Positions 8,891-17,166 of a DNA stretch of 64,000 bases are shown here, in pieces. The stretch lies in contig NZ_BJDY01000006.1 in assembly GCF_005405385.1 (NCBI RefSeq), forward strand, positions 1 through 64,000, read 5' to 3'. How positions within the stretch are numbered: position 1 is the stretch's first letter; every line of letters begins with the position of its first letter. Made by a program: the position numbers and the translations under genes. The notes below the pieces were generated by a model that saw only the letters and a program-made list of their open reading frames with translations, did not search any database and was not told the origin of the DNA. The DNA comes from Lactiplantibacillus mudanjiangensis (lineage in GTDB: Bacteria > Bacillota > Bacilli > Lactobacillales > Lactobacillaceae).

Positions 8891-10894
8891 ATGGATACTG
8901 TTTTTTTAGTCTTACTTTTAATCGCAGCGGTCATCGGCGCCAATGCCGTGTATGCCCGCTTTAAACTCGTGCCCGTGGCCTTTCTACAAATTGCCGCTGG
9001 TCTCGTCTTATCGCTGACCCCACTCTATCGAAATTTTGAGCTTGAGCCAGAAATTTTCCTACTCGTCATTATTTCAGTGCTCATGTTCAATGATGGTCAG
9101 AATACAAACATCCGTAAGCTATCGCATCAACTGGGAACTACGATGTCGTTAGCGGTCGTTTTGGCAATCGTCACCATCCTGATTGTCGGTACCGTGACGC
9201 ACTTCTTAATCCCAGCCTTTTCACTCGCTTTATCTTTAGCTTTGGGAGCCATCATTACGCCAACCGATGCCGTGGCCGTTTCGTCCATCACGACCAAAGT
9301 TTCCGTACCCAAAGCTGTGATGAGCACGTTGGAGAATGAATCCTTATTTAATGATGCTTCCGGGATTGTGGCCTTTAACTTAGCGATTGCGGCCATCACA
9401 ACCGGGCAATTTTCCGTTTGGCACGGGATTACGAACTTTCTATACGTTTTTGTCGGTGGGATTCTAGTCGGCTTACTCCTCGGCTACATCATCGTGGCCA
9501 TGCGGATCAACTTGATTAACGCCCAAGTCGACACCCCCTCCGTCATTGTGCCCTACACCTTACTAACGCCTTTTGTCGTCTACTTAATTGCGGAAAGTTT
9601 GGGCGTTTCGGGCATCTTAGCCGTGGTTGCCACTGGCCTGATTCACGGCGTCCAACAAGAACGGTTGCGACTCACCACCTCACGGCTACAAATTGTCATG
9701 AGCACCACTTGGTCAATTGTCGCCAGCATTTTAAATGGGATTGTCTTTGTTTTGTTAGGTGTTTCGCTACCGAGTGTGATTAGTCACTTGCAACAACGTG
9801 ATACGGGTTCAGTCGCGATCTTAATTGGCCTGGGCGTCTTACTGTATGCCCTGATGACCGTTATCCGATTCTTATGGTTACAATTTGACTTTGCCAAATT
9901 GCGGGCCTGGGATCATCATGAGAAAGCCAAAAATAGTTGGCTGATTGCGCTAAGTGGCGTGCATGGGACGATTACTTTAGCGATGGCCTTCTCACTACCT
10001 TTAACGTTGAATCACCAAGCGTTTATGTATCGCAATGACTTAATCTTCGTCGCTGCGGTGGTTATTTTGACCAGCTTGCTAGTGCCAACACTCGTCCTAC
10101 CACTGATTTTACCAGCCAAAGTCGATCAAGTAACCGAAACAGATTTAGCCAAGGCCAAAGTTGAAATGGTCACGAGTGCCATTCATATGATCCAAGCCCG
10201 CTACGGTGAAAGTCCTAGCGCCAGCAAAGTTATCATGATTCTGGAAGGCCAACGCAATCTAGACGGTCGCCCCGATCGCGCCCAACTGAATCAACTTTTT
10301 GATCAAGCCTACAATATCGAAGAAACAACTGTTGAACAAATGCTAGCAAACGGCGAAGTAACCTTACCAGTTGCCCAAAAGTATTTACGTGTGGCTAGCC
10401 AAACCCGGTTGCAAAATCAACAGTCGTTCTGGCAACGATTCCGTTTATTTATCAAATTTGTGATTATTGGCAAATTTTTCTGGAGTAAACAATCACGCGC
10501 ACGTCGACGGGCCCATCAAAAAGCCCGCCAAAAAGGCCTCGATCGCAAACAATTAAAAGCACGGAATCGTGAATTCTGGAGTCAAATGCGCGCTATTGAA
10601 CAAAAACCTTATCAGGCTATTGTGACCTGGTTAAACGATAGTTATACGGTTGATAACCATCAAGCCATCGGTATCGTTCGTCGCGCTTACGACCAACGAC
10701 ATCAACGGCTGTCTGGAACACGGGATCTTCAAGACGCCCAAAATGAACTCTTGATTCAAGCGTTCCAATTAGAATACAACTTCGTGCAAGCACAAACCGC
10801 GCAACAAAAGTATGATCGAGCTTTGAGTAATGCGTTATATGAGCAAATTTCAACCGATCAATTGGTTTATTTGCAATCAGTTAACGTCGAATAA
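8891..10894 (+). CDS. CPA1-family Na+/H+ antiporter with long cytoplasmic tail
   Basis: 667 residues. The first about 415 are highly hydrophobic with about 12 membrane helices. LALGAIITPTDAVAVSSI and ENESLFNDASGIVAFNLAI carry the Thr-Asp and Asn-Asp ion-binding motifs of cation:proton antiporter family 1. Residues about 420-667 form a charged, helical cytoplasmic domain rich in Arg, Lys and Gln, as in NhaP/YjcE-type proteins, probably regulatory. AAGGAGAAA precedes the ATG. It is monocistronic with a clear terminator, and is expected to act in pH or sodium homeostasis at the cytoplasmic membrane. Confidence 0.9.
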   Translation: MDTVFLVLLLIAAVIGANAVYARFKLVPVAFLQIAAGLVLSLTPLYRNFELEPEIFLLVIISVLMFNDGQNTNIRKLSHQLGTTMSLAVVLAIVTILIVGTVTHFLIPAFSLALSLALGAIITPTDAVAVSSITTKVSVPKAVMSTLENESLFNDASGIVAFNLAIAAITTGQFSVWHGITNFLYVFVGGILVGLLLGYIIVAMRINLINAQVDTPSVIVPYTLLTPFVVYLIAESLGVSGILAVVATGLIHGVQQERLRLTTSRLQIVMSTTWSIVASILNGIVFVLLGVSLPSVISHLQQRDTGSVAILIGLGVLLYALMTVIRFLWLQFDFAKLRAWDHHEKAKNSWLIALSGVHGTITLAMAFSLPLTLNHQAFMYRNDLIFVAAVVILTSLLVPTLVLPLILPAKVDQVTETDLAKAKVEMVTSAIHMIQARYGESPSASKVIMILEGQRNLDGRPDRAQLNQLFDQAYNIEETTVEQMLANGEVTLPVAQKYLRVASQTRLQNQQSFWQRFRLFIKFVIIGKFFWSKQSRARRRAHQKARQKGLDRKQLKARNREFWSQMRAIEQKPYQAIVTWLNDSYTVDNHQAIGIVRRAYDQRHQRLSGTRDLQDAQNELLIQAFQLEYNFVQAQTAQQKYDRALSNALYEQISTDQLVYLQSVNVE

Positions 10895-10901
10895 TCGGTC
10901 T

Positions 10902-10938
10902 AAATCAACGTTTTGATTAAAACGTTGATTTTTTTTTG
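10902..10938 (+). terminator. Intrinsic terminator after the antiporter
   Basis: AATCAACGTTTT pairs with AAAACGTTGATT, followed by nine T residues. Confidence 0.85.
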
Positions 10939-10948
10939 ATAAAAAAGC

Positions 10949-10979
10949 TTGTCTTAGACCTACTCTAAGGTGCTAAGCT
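10949..10979 (+). promoter_or_regulatory. MerR-type promoter (19-bp spacer with dyad) of the DXS-like gene
   Basis: TTGTCT and TAAGCT are 19 bases apart, too long for unaided sigma-A but normal for MerR-activated promoters. The spacer contains the perfect dyad CTTAGACCTACTCTAAG (10953-10969). A near-identical dyad occurs in the promoter at 26759-26789. Confidence 0.6.
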
Positions 10980-11022
10980 AAGTTCATGTTCGATAGTTCA
11001 AATGAAAGTGAGCAACTTAAAT

Positions 11023-12771
11023 ATGGAAACACCAATTTTAAATACAATTGATTCACCAGCTGATTTAAAACAGCTAGATTTAACCCAATTAACCGCCTTA
11101 GCCGCAGAATTACGGCAAGTACTGCTAAATAAAGTCAGTCAAACTGGCGGTCACGTGGGCCCAAACTTGGGCGTCGTTGAGTTAACGATTGCCTTTCACA
11201 CAATTTTCAACTCACCAACTGATAAAGTTGTTTGGGACGTTTCACACCAATCTTACACGCATAAGATTTTAACCGGCCGCAAACAAGCGTGGTTAGATGC
11301 TGAACATTATGCCGATGTCAGTGGCTACACCGAACCAGAAGAAAGTCCTCACGACTACTTCAATATCGGTCATACCTCAACCTCGATTGCCCTCGCAACC
11401 GGAATGGCTTCGGCGCGTGACTTACAACATAAAACGGGTAACGTCATGGCTGTGATTGGCGATGGTTCCTTATCTGGTGGTTTAGCCTTAGAAGGATTGA
11501 ACATGGCAGCGACCTTAAACTCGAATTTAATTATTCTGGTCAACGATAACAACATGGCGATCGCCGAAAATCATGGTGGCTTATATACGAACTTGAAGGA
11601 ACTCCGTGAAACCCACGGTCAAGCTAAGACCAATTTATTTACCGCCATGGGTCTTGACTATCGTTACGTTGAAGATGGTAATGATTTGGCCACGATGCTA
11701 GCTGTTTTCAAGGACATTAAAGACATTGACCACCCAATCGTTTTACACGTTCACACCGAAAAGGGTCATGGTTATCAACCAGCCATCACCCATAAAGAAG
11801 CATTCCATTGGCATGTGCCATTTGATTTAGCCACTGGCAAGACCTTACACCCTAGCACTGGTGAAACGTATACCGATGTTATGCATCAAGTGATGGAAAC
11901 CGAATTAGCTGACCATCAAACACCCATTACCGCCATTACAGCCGCTATTCCGGGCATGTTTGACTTGAAACGCTTTGGCAACCGTCATCCTGAACGTTAC
12001 TTCGATGTAGGGATTGCCGAACAAGTTTCCATTAGTATCGCCGCTGGTCAAGCTAAGCAAGGCATGCGTCCCATTGTCTTCCATTCAGGCACATTCTTAC
12101 AACGGGCTTACGACCAACTCTCCCATGATTTAGGCATCAACAAACTGCCAGTGACCATCATGGTTGGCGGTGGTCACATTAGTGAAGGTGACCCCACTCA
12201 TCAAGGTATCTTTGATGTGGCAATGTTAGCCAACATTCCTGGGCTCACTTATTTGGCCCCAACCACGAAAGAAGAACTCGCGGCGATGATGCAATGGTCC
12301 TTACATCAAACTGATGGTCCAGTTGCCATTCGCGTGCCAAGCAATGAGGTACAATCCGCCCCATTAGTTGAGTTTAATGCACATCAGATGCATACCTTGC
12401 ATGCTGGAAAAAAGGTCGCTATCTTAGGTGTTGGTAGTTTATTACCATTAGCAGAAACGGTTCAACAACAATTGGTTGACCATGATATTGATGCCACCGT
12501 GATTGATCCGCGTGATATTTCAACGTTAGACACAACCACCTTAGCTAACTTAAAAGCTGATCATCAACTCGTTGTGACCTTAGAAGAAGCAAGTCTCAGT
12601 GGTGGTTTTGGCGAAAAAGTTGCCAGCTATTATGGTAACAGCGGCATGCATGTCTTAAACTTTGGTGCCGCTAAACGGTTCAATGACCACGAAACGACCG
12701 CCGAACTCTGGCATGAATTCAACTTAACCCCTAAACAACTGGTCAACCAGATTACGACTAATATTCACTAA
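11023..12771 (+). CDS. 1-deoxy-D-xylulose-5-phosphate synthase-like thiamine-diphosphate enzyme
   Basis: About 582 residues with the three-domain transketolase/DXS layout. Seen are GGHVGPNLGVVELTIAFH, WDVSHQSYTHKILTGR, the ThDP/Mg signature GDGSLSGG...NDNNMAI, the pyrimidine-domain DVGIAEQVSISIAAGQA and a C-terminal transketolase domain. True DXS condenses pyruvate and glyceraldehyde 3-phosphate, but lactobacilli generally use the mevalonate pathway and no MEP-pathway partner is in this window. The real reaction may therefore differ (inference). The second Met was taken as start because GTGAG lies upstream of it; 11002 is an alternative. Expression is probably under a MerR-type regulator. Confidence 0.8.
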   Translation: METPILNTIDSPADLKQLDLTQLTALAAELRQVLLNKVSQTGGHVGPNLGVVELTIAFHTIFNSPTDKVVWDVSHQSYTHKILTGRKQAWLDAEHYADVSGYTEPEESPHDYFNIGHTSTSIALATGMASARDLQHKTGNVMAVIGDGSLSGGLALEGLNMAATLNSNLIILVNDNNMAIAENHGGLYTNLKELRETHGQAKTNLFTAMGLDYRYVEDGNDLATMLAVFKDIKDIDHPIVLHVHTEKGHGYQPAITHKEAFHWHVPFDLATGKTLHPSTGETYTDVMHQVMETELADHQTPITAITAAIPGMFDLKRFGNRHPERYFDVGIAEQVSISIAAGQAKQGMRPIVFHSGTFLQRAYDQLSHDLGINKLPVTIMVGGGHISEGDPTHQGIFDVAMLANIPGLTYLAPTTKEELAAMMQWSLHQTDGPVAIRVPSNEVQSAPLVEFNAHQMHTLHAGKKVAILGVGSLLPLAETVQQQLVDHDIDATVIDPRDISTLDTTTLANLKADHQLVVTLEEASLSGGFGEKVASYYGNSGMHVLNFGAAKRFNDHETTAELWHEFNLTPKQLVNQITTNIH

Positions 12772-12787
12772 TCAAAGGTAGATCGAC

Positions 12788-13185
12788 TTGACGCCTGCCG
12801 TTCGCCCACATTGAGCCGGAACACTGTGGGCGGACCGGCCCAGCCAAAAAGCGGTCTGGACCGTCATTTTGAACCACAAAAACCGTGTTTCAAAAACGCC
12901 AAGCTCTAAGCGATAAATCGCTAAGAGCTCCCACGGATGGGCTCACTGTGGACTCACTCTCGGCTATATTAGTTACCAAATTGATTAACCTCAAATAACC
13001 GGAGCCAGCCAGTGATGGCGTTGGCCGTGAAAACATCGTTAGTTCGGGGGGGTCCCGGGCTTACGATGTGGACGACTTTTGAGACTAGCGATTTGGGCTA
13101 GGCTTAAAAGCGAGGTGGAAGCCCGATTTTTGGCTGTAACCGGTCCCCACAGCCGACAGAATCACTGGCTGGCGTAGGTGACTAA
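12788..13185 (+). repeat. Intergenic structured repeat element, copy 3 (full)
   Basis: Full-length copy running from TTGACGCCTGCCG to GCGTAGGTGACTAA. The right arm's closing stem is perfect (GCCAGCCAGTGAT with ATCACTGGCTGGC). In the left arm CACATTGAGCC now faces GGCTCACTGTG, with one mismatch, and the TATAAT of other copies is TATATT. Conserved CTTTCAACC follows at 13237. There is no gene in this stretch. Confidence 0.85.
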
Positions 13186-13260
13186 CTTAACCTAACACCA
13201 ACCAATACTGATAAGATTTCAGGTTTCTATCATCATCTTTCAACCATCAGTTCACGATTT

Positions 13261-13295
13261 AACGCCCCCGACCAATTTGGCCGAGGGCGTTTTTG
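13261..13295. terminator. Intrinsic terminator
   Basis: AACGCCC..CG pairs with CG..GGGCGTT, followed by TTTT. It lies between the repeat element and the nicotinamidase-like gene and probably ends transcription from the DXS-like gene. Confidence 0.65.
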
Positions 13296-13356
13296 ATTGC
13301 TTTTTTTTGATCAACCAGACATACTTAACCTATCCTAATAAGCTGGAGTTGATCAT

Positions 13357-13911
13357 ATGGCAACTAACGACGCGTTACTAATTATTGATTATACGAACGA
13401 TTTTGTCGCCACGGACGGTGCCCTGACTTGTGGTGAACCCGGCCAAGCACTCGCTGAAAAAATTGTGACATTGGCCGAAACAACCCTAGAAAATGATGGT
13501 TGGGTGTTACTGCCAACTGATGTTCACACGCCACATGATCCGTATCATCCTGAAAGTAAACTGTTTCCGCCACATAATGTGCGTGACACTTGGGGTCGAG
13601 AACTCTACGGCCCGGTTAAACCTTGGTTCGAACAAGCCAAAACTAACGATCACGTCTGGCAATTCGATAAAACCCGTTACAGTGCCTTTGCAGGGACTGA
13701 TCTCGACTTACGGTTACGTGAACGCCACGTTGATACGTTACAACTGACTGGCGTCTGTACTGATATTTGCGTCTTGCATACCGCGGTTGATGCCTATAAC
13801 CTAGGCTATCAACTCATCATCCATCGTTCTGCCGTGGCCAGTTTTAATCCAACCGGTCATGCTTGGGCGTTGGAACATTTCGCCAATACCTTAGGTGCCC
13901 AAGTCGTCTAA
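13357..13911 (+). CDS. Nicotinamidase/isochorismatase-family cysteine hydrolase
   Basis: 184 residues of the cysteine-hydrolase fold. The expected catalytic triad is visible: Asp in ALLIIDYTNDF (residue 11), Lys in QFDKTRYSAF and Cys in GVCTDICVLHTA. The TDVHTPHDPYHPES segment supplies the metal-binding Asp/His residues found in nicotinamidases. This favours nicotinamide deamidation to nicotinate for NAD salvage, although related enzymes with other amides cannot be excluded. Upstream there is a GGAG-type ribosome site (GCTGGAGTTGATCAT). It is monocistronic between terminators. Confidence 0.82.
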   Translation: MATNDALLIIDYTNDFVATDGALTCGEPGQALAEKIVTLAETTLENDGWVLLPTDVHTPHDPYHPESKLFPPHNVRDTWGRELYGPVKPWFEQAKTNDHVWQFDKTRYSAFAGTDLDLRLRERHVDTLQLTGVCTDICVLHTAVDAYNLGYQLIIHRSAVASFNPTGHAWALEHFANTLGAQVV

Positions 13912-13926
13912 CCTTAATAAACAGCT

Positions 13927-13966
13927 AACGCCTCAAATCCAACCATGGACTTGAGGCGTTATTTTA
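13927..13966. terminator. Bidirectional intrinsic terminator
   Basis: AACGCCTCAA pairs with TTGAGGCGTT, with TTATTTTA after it. It serves the nicotinamidase-like gene and the convergent secreted-protein gene. Confidence 0.75.
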
Positions 13967-14608
13967 ATAGTAATAATTGGTTTCCATAATTAAACCTGGT
14001 TTAACAACTGGCACGGTCACCGCTGGGCTAGCCTTGCGATCGGCTTTTTTAGCGGTAACCGTCAATTTGTATTTGGTCGCCGTAATATCAGTCAAGCCGA
14101 AGAATGCAGTCGTTGTTTCATTATATTGCTTAGTCAAGAAGCGACCATTTTTATAAACAGTTGCCACACTGGCTGCGGGGACCTGCGCCGTCACCATTAA
14201 GCTTCCAGTAACGCCACTACGATCCGTTCGCGTAACTAATGGTTTTTGCGTGGCATAACGAGCCGACGTAATTGTTTGAACCTTCGTAATCCGCTTACCT
14301 TTCGCAGTGGTTCCATAAAGCTTGAAATTCCGGTAACCGGTGAACGCCTTGCTAACTTTAAACTGCTGCTTTTTAACCGTTGTCGTTGTATGTTTGGTTT
14401 TGCCGTAAGTCACGACGATATGCTTAACTTTCCCGTTGCTGGTCTTACCTGTAAACGTAGCTGTTTTGTTAGCGGCTTGATACGTTACCGCTGACGTCGT
14501 TAATTTTGCTTTAATCGTCGTTTTCGCTTGTGCCGTTATCGTTCCCGCGGTCACTAAGCTCCCCAGACTTAGTCCCAAGAGTCCCATTAATTGCCAATTT
14601 AATTTCAT
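13964..14608 (-). CDS. Secreted protein of unknown function
   Basis: 214 residues from MKLNWQLMGLLG; GGGGGAATTAGTC precedes this ATG. The N-terminus is a Sec signal peptide (positive start, hydrophobic core LMGLLGLSLGSLVTAGTIT, then AQAK cleavage region). The mature part is Lys/Thr-rich with beta-strand-like repeats. Segments such as FTGKTSNGKVKHIVVTYG and FKLYGTTAKGKRITK resemble bacterial Ig-like extracellular modules, similar in style to the secreted protein at 62512. There is no catalytic motif or anchor. It is probably released or loosely wall-bound. Confidence 0.7.
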   Translation of the reverse strand: MKLNWQLMGLLGLSLGSLVTAGTITAQAKTTIKAKLTTSAVTYQAANKTATFTGKTSNGKVKHIVVTYGKTKHTTTTVKKQQFKVSKAFTGYRNFKLYGTTAKGKRITKVQTITSARYATQKPLVTRTDRSGVTGSLMVTAQVPAASVATVYKNGRFLTKQYNETTTAFFGLTDITATKYKLTVTAKKADRKASPAVTVPVVKPGLIMETNYYY

Positions 14609-14730
14609 GACTAATTCCCCCAATTTTTTTGTTTTCCTAACACTTTAGAACGTTATTATAACTGATCTTATCATTCACCGCTACTATCCTTGAAAGTTGC
14701 TTTAGTGACAAATCTAACTAATACTCGCAG

Positions 14731-14759
14731 TTGTCTTCACCTTTTTTTACTTTTATACT
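14731..14759 (+). promoter_or_regulatory. Sigma-A promoter of the immunity-like gene
   Basis: TTGTCT and TATACT separated by 17 bases, 74 bases before the chosen start codon. Confidence 0.65.
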
Positions 14760-14832
14760 TACTCGTGGGGGGAACATGGTACCCATTAAATTGGTTGCCA
14801 ACCTAAATATTATTCATAGGGAGAAGATATTT

Positions 14833-15120
14833 ATGACTACTACTGCTGCAGATTTACTCCAAGCAATTGACACCGCCTACAACGATGCCGAGATTCAAGC
14901 CGAACCAGAACTTAAGGAACGGTTGATGACCGCTGCCAAACAATTAGGGGATAAAAAAGATTATCACAAAGTGGCGGCCGAACTTAGCCAAGCTTTGAAG
15001 TACTGGGGTATGGCCCACTTGCACGGACCTAAGGCACTCGATGCTGTTTATGAAGCAACGATCGAAGCCAGCCGTGGCTTAGCTTATCAAAAACCTTATT
15101 CAACACCGAAAAAAGCTTAA
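14833..15120 (+). CDS. Putative class II bacteriocin immunity protein (EntA-immunity-like helical protein)
   Basis: 95 residues, predicted all helical. The order of motifs (DLLQAIDTAYNDAEI, ELKERLMTAAKQLGDKK, KVAAELSQALKYWGMAHL, then a C-terminal extension) is like the four-helix immunity proteins of pediocin-type bacteriocins. Such proteins act on the inner membrane face and shield the mannose PTS receptor. The start at MTTTAADLL was chosen from TAGGGAG; an in-frame ATG at 14776 is also possible. No bacteriocin gene is adjacent; the class IIa cluster lies about 20 kb away. The assignment rests on pattern similarity only. Confidence 0.55.
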   Translation: MTTTAADLLQAIDTAYNDAEIQAEPELKERLMTAAKQLGDKKDYHKVAAELSQALKYWGMAHLHGPKALDAVYEATIEASRGLAYQKPYSTPKKA

Positions 15121-15130
15121 TTTAAACATC

Positions 15131-15166
15131 AAAGACGCCGTTGGCAATTGCCAGCGACGCCTTTTT
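15131..15166. terminator. Probable intrinsic terminator
   Basis: CGTTGGC pairs with GCCAGCG around AATT, followed after a few bases by TTTTTT. It lies between convergent genes. Confidence 0.5.
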
Positions 15167-15175
15167 TAATAAGAT

Positions 15176-15955
15176 TTAGTTGGCGTCAGTTTCAACCCAA
15201 CGCTTCAAGCAGAGTACGTTGATTGCCCCTTCAATGAGAATCACAACAATCATCACAAAAATCGTGATCCATAGTTGACCGACCCAATCAAAACTACCGC
15301 CATTATTAAACATAGTTTGTGAGATCCAGCTAACACCGTTACCGATTAACCCAGAAACGCGCAAGGTCAAGAACACCACAATAGCATAGACGATAATATT
15401 CAAAACGCCTTGTCTGAATTTAGGTAAGAACGTGCTAGCCGAACTTGTAACCAAGTGGACGAATGAAATGGTACTCCAAAATACCATGTTCAACACGAGC
15501 ACTAATACAATTATCGATAGTCCCATTAAGAGCCAACCAGATTCAATGTGCGTTGGTGTCGTCATGTCCTTTGCCATTGAAGCCAGTTCTTGCCAACCAA
15601 ATAACATGCTAATGATATAGATCCCTAATTGCACCACCGCTAAATAAACAATATTGGCTAATGACGACAATAAATTAATTGTATAGAATTTAGTTTCTTC
15701 AACTGGAATCAACCGATAACTATCCGCGGTATACACTTTTTCATGACGGATGGCAATCAAGATAACCCCAACAAAGGCCGGTACTGTCGACCAGCCCATC
15801 GCCGTAGTAAAAACGGTCATATTTGAATATTCGCCTCTAATTGCAGTCCAAATAGTCGTGACGACAATCGCCAGCAATTCTAAAACGATCAACAAGTTCA
15901 TTTGCCGAAACTTTAGCCGATTTACTGCCTTAAATACAGCCCCAAAACTAGTCAC
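15176..15955 (-). CDS. ABC-2 type transporter permease
   Basis: 259 residues with about six hydrophobic segments and no soluble domain. The GTG start (VTSFGAVFKAVNRLKFRQM) was chosen for the strong AAGGAGGGG just upstream. The frame stays open through the end of the upstream gene, so a longer start is a shadow. It overlaps the ATPase gene by 8 bases and is the third gene of a GntR-ATPase-permease operon. That arrangement is like the ytr or bcr systems, which respond to cell-wall antibiotics or export hydrophobic compounds. The substrate is unknown. Confidence 0.82.
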   Translation of the reverse strand: MTSFGAVFKAVNRLKFRQMNLLIVLELLAIVVTTIWTAIRGEYSNMTVFTTAMGWSTVPAFVGVILIAIRHEKVYTADSYRLIPVEETKFYTINLLSSLANIVYLAVVQLGIYIISMLFGWQELASMAKDMTTPTHIESGWLLMGLSIIVLVLVLNMVFWSTISFVHLVTSSASTFLPKFRQGVLNIIVYAIVVFLTLRVSGLIGNGVSWISQTMFNNGGSFDWVGQLWITIFVMIVVILIEGAINVLCLKRWVETDAN

Positions 15956-16658
15956 GGTTAACCCCTCCTTCATACAAGCTTTCATAGTAATCTTCAATAT
16001 CCATACCAGATTCGCTCCGAATCTCATCGGCCGCACGATGTACCGCAATCGTCTGGTCCTTGACCACGACAATTTCATCTAAGATTGGCGCAATTTCCGT
16101 CACATAATGATCACTAATTAATAACGTGGCTTCTTCTGGCATCCACTGAATAATACTACTGATGATCTTCTTGCGACTCATGCTATCAATCCCACTAAAG
16201 GGTTCATCCAGCAAGTACAAGTCCACTTGACGAGCTAAGGTCAATGCAATGATTAACTTTTCACGCATCCCTTTAGACAACGCACCTAACCGTAAGTTGA
16301 CGTCAATTTGCAAGAATCCCGCCAACTCATGAAACCGTTGAGGATCAAAGTCAGGATAAACCGTGTGATAAAATGCCACGACTTGGGCGACCTTTGTATT
16401 CCGGTTAAAGCCACGTAATTGTTCCGAGAAACTTAAATGACTTTTCCGTTCAGTTGGTGTTTGAGTACCACTAACCATAATCGTGCCATGACCTTGGGCA
16501 CTCCCAGTAATCAACCGCATTAACGTCGTTTTCCCGGCACCGTTTTCACCAAGCAGCCCCACAATTTTGCCTGCGGTTAACGTCAAGTTCACATCTTGTA
16601 ACAGCAACCGTTGATTCCGTTTATAGGTTAAATTCTCAATCTTTAAAATGTCAGTCAT
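15948..16658 (-). CDS. ABC transporter ATP-binding protein
   Basis: 236 residues from MTDILKIENL. Walker A is GLLGENGAGKTT, the signature region is LGALSKGMREKLIIALTLA (SKGM in place of SGGQ, normal for BcrA/YtrB-like ATPases), and Walker B is LYLLDEPFSGID, followed by a switch histidine in LLISDHYVTE. The start overlaps the GntR stop by 8 bases, indicating translational coupling. It powers the permease encoded next. Confidence 0.9.
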   Translation of the reverse strand: MTDILKIENLTYKRNQRLLLQDVNLTLTAGKIVGLLGENGAGKTTLMRLITGSAQGHGTIMVSGTQTPTERKSHLSFSEQLRGFNRNTKVAQVVAFYHTVYPDFDPQRFHELAGFLQIDVNLRLGALSKGMREKLIIALTLARQVDLYLLDEPFSGIDSMSRKKIISSIIQWMPEEATLLISDHYVTEIAPILDEIVVVKDQTIAVHRAADEIRSESGMDIEDYYESLYEGGVNRD

Positions 16659-17028
16659 GTTGGGCCGCCCCTTTCCGTTCAATGTACCGTTTTAGACTTG
16701 CTAAGATTTCCGCATCGCTTAAGTTTAATGCGTGCAATTGCTCGTAAACCAATGCCAACTGTTCCATCACTAATTGCTCCTTTAATTCGGCTAATCGCGC
16801 CGTATCATCGGTCACAAAGTTACCTTTGCCCCGCTGTGAGACGATCGTTTTTTCAGTGATCATTTCACTCAATGCCCGTTGAATCGTATTCACATTAACG
16901 GTTAAGTCAATAGCTAGTTGCCTGACCGCCGGGAGTTTATCGCCCGGTTTCAACGTGCCCGCTAAGATTTCATGATATAAATGCTGTTTAATTTGATAGT
17001 AAATCGGGATCTTATCGTCAAACTTCAC
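16651..17028 (-). CDS. GntR-family regulator, YtrA subfamily
   Basis: 125 residues from the GTG before KFDDKIPIYYQIKQHL; GGGAGG is well placed. The winged helix (GTLKPGDKLPAVRQLAIDLTVNVNTIQRALSEM...SQRGKGNFV) is textbook GntR, followed by only a short helical tail as in YtrA. Such proteins usually repress their own operon with an ABC transporter until a wall-active compound appears. It is the first gene of the operon, and a promoter with an overlapping inverted repeat sits just upstream. Confidence 0.88.
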   Translation of the reverse strand: MKFDDKIPIYYQIKQHLYHEILAGTLKPGDKLPAVRQLAIDLTVNVNTIQRALSEMITEKTIVSQRGKGNFVTDDTARLAELKEQLVMEQLALVYEQLHALNLSDAEILASLKRYIERKGAAQHD

Positions 17029-17043
17029 TTGTAACGCCTCCCT

Positions 17044-17093
17044 AGTGTTGTATCTCACTAGTACACTATAACATCATTACGATTAGTTGACAA
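17044..17093 (-). promoter_or_regulatory. Promoter and probable operator of the GntR-ABC operon
   Basis: On the minus strand TTGTCA (17093-17088) and TATAGT (17070-17065) are 17 bases apart. TAGTGT and ACACTA half-sites (17068-17063 and 17049-17044) form an inverted repeat overlapping the -10 and start region, a likely autoregulatory GntR operator. Confidence 0.6.
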
Positions 17094-17128
17094 GGATGGT
17101 CCACGTTTCAGCAATAACCATCCAGAGA

Positions 17129-17160
17129 CGAAAAAACGTTTGGGTTTCATCCCAAACGCT
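17129..17160 (-). terminator. Intrinsic terminator after the alpha/beta hydrolase
   Basis: On the minus strand GCGTTTGGG pairs with CCCAAACG, followed by TTTTTT. Confidence 0.8.
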
Positions 17161-17166
17161 GATCTT

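Noticed and set aside
9127-9399. 90-codon antisense frame within the antiporter gene
   Set aside because: Shadow of the well-supported membrane-protein gene; no ribosome site or independent motif.
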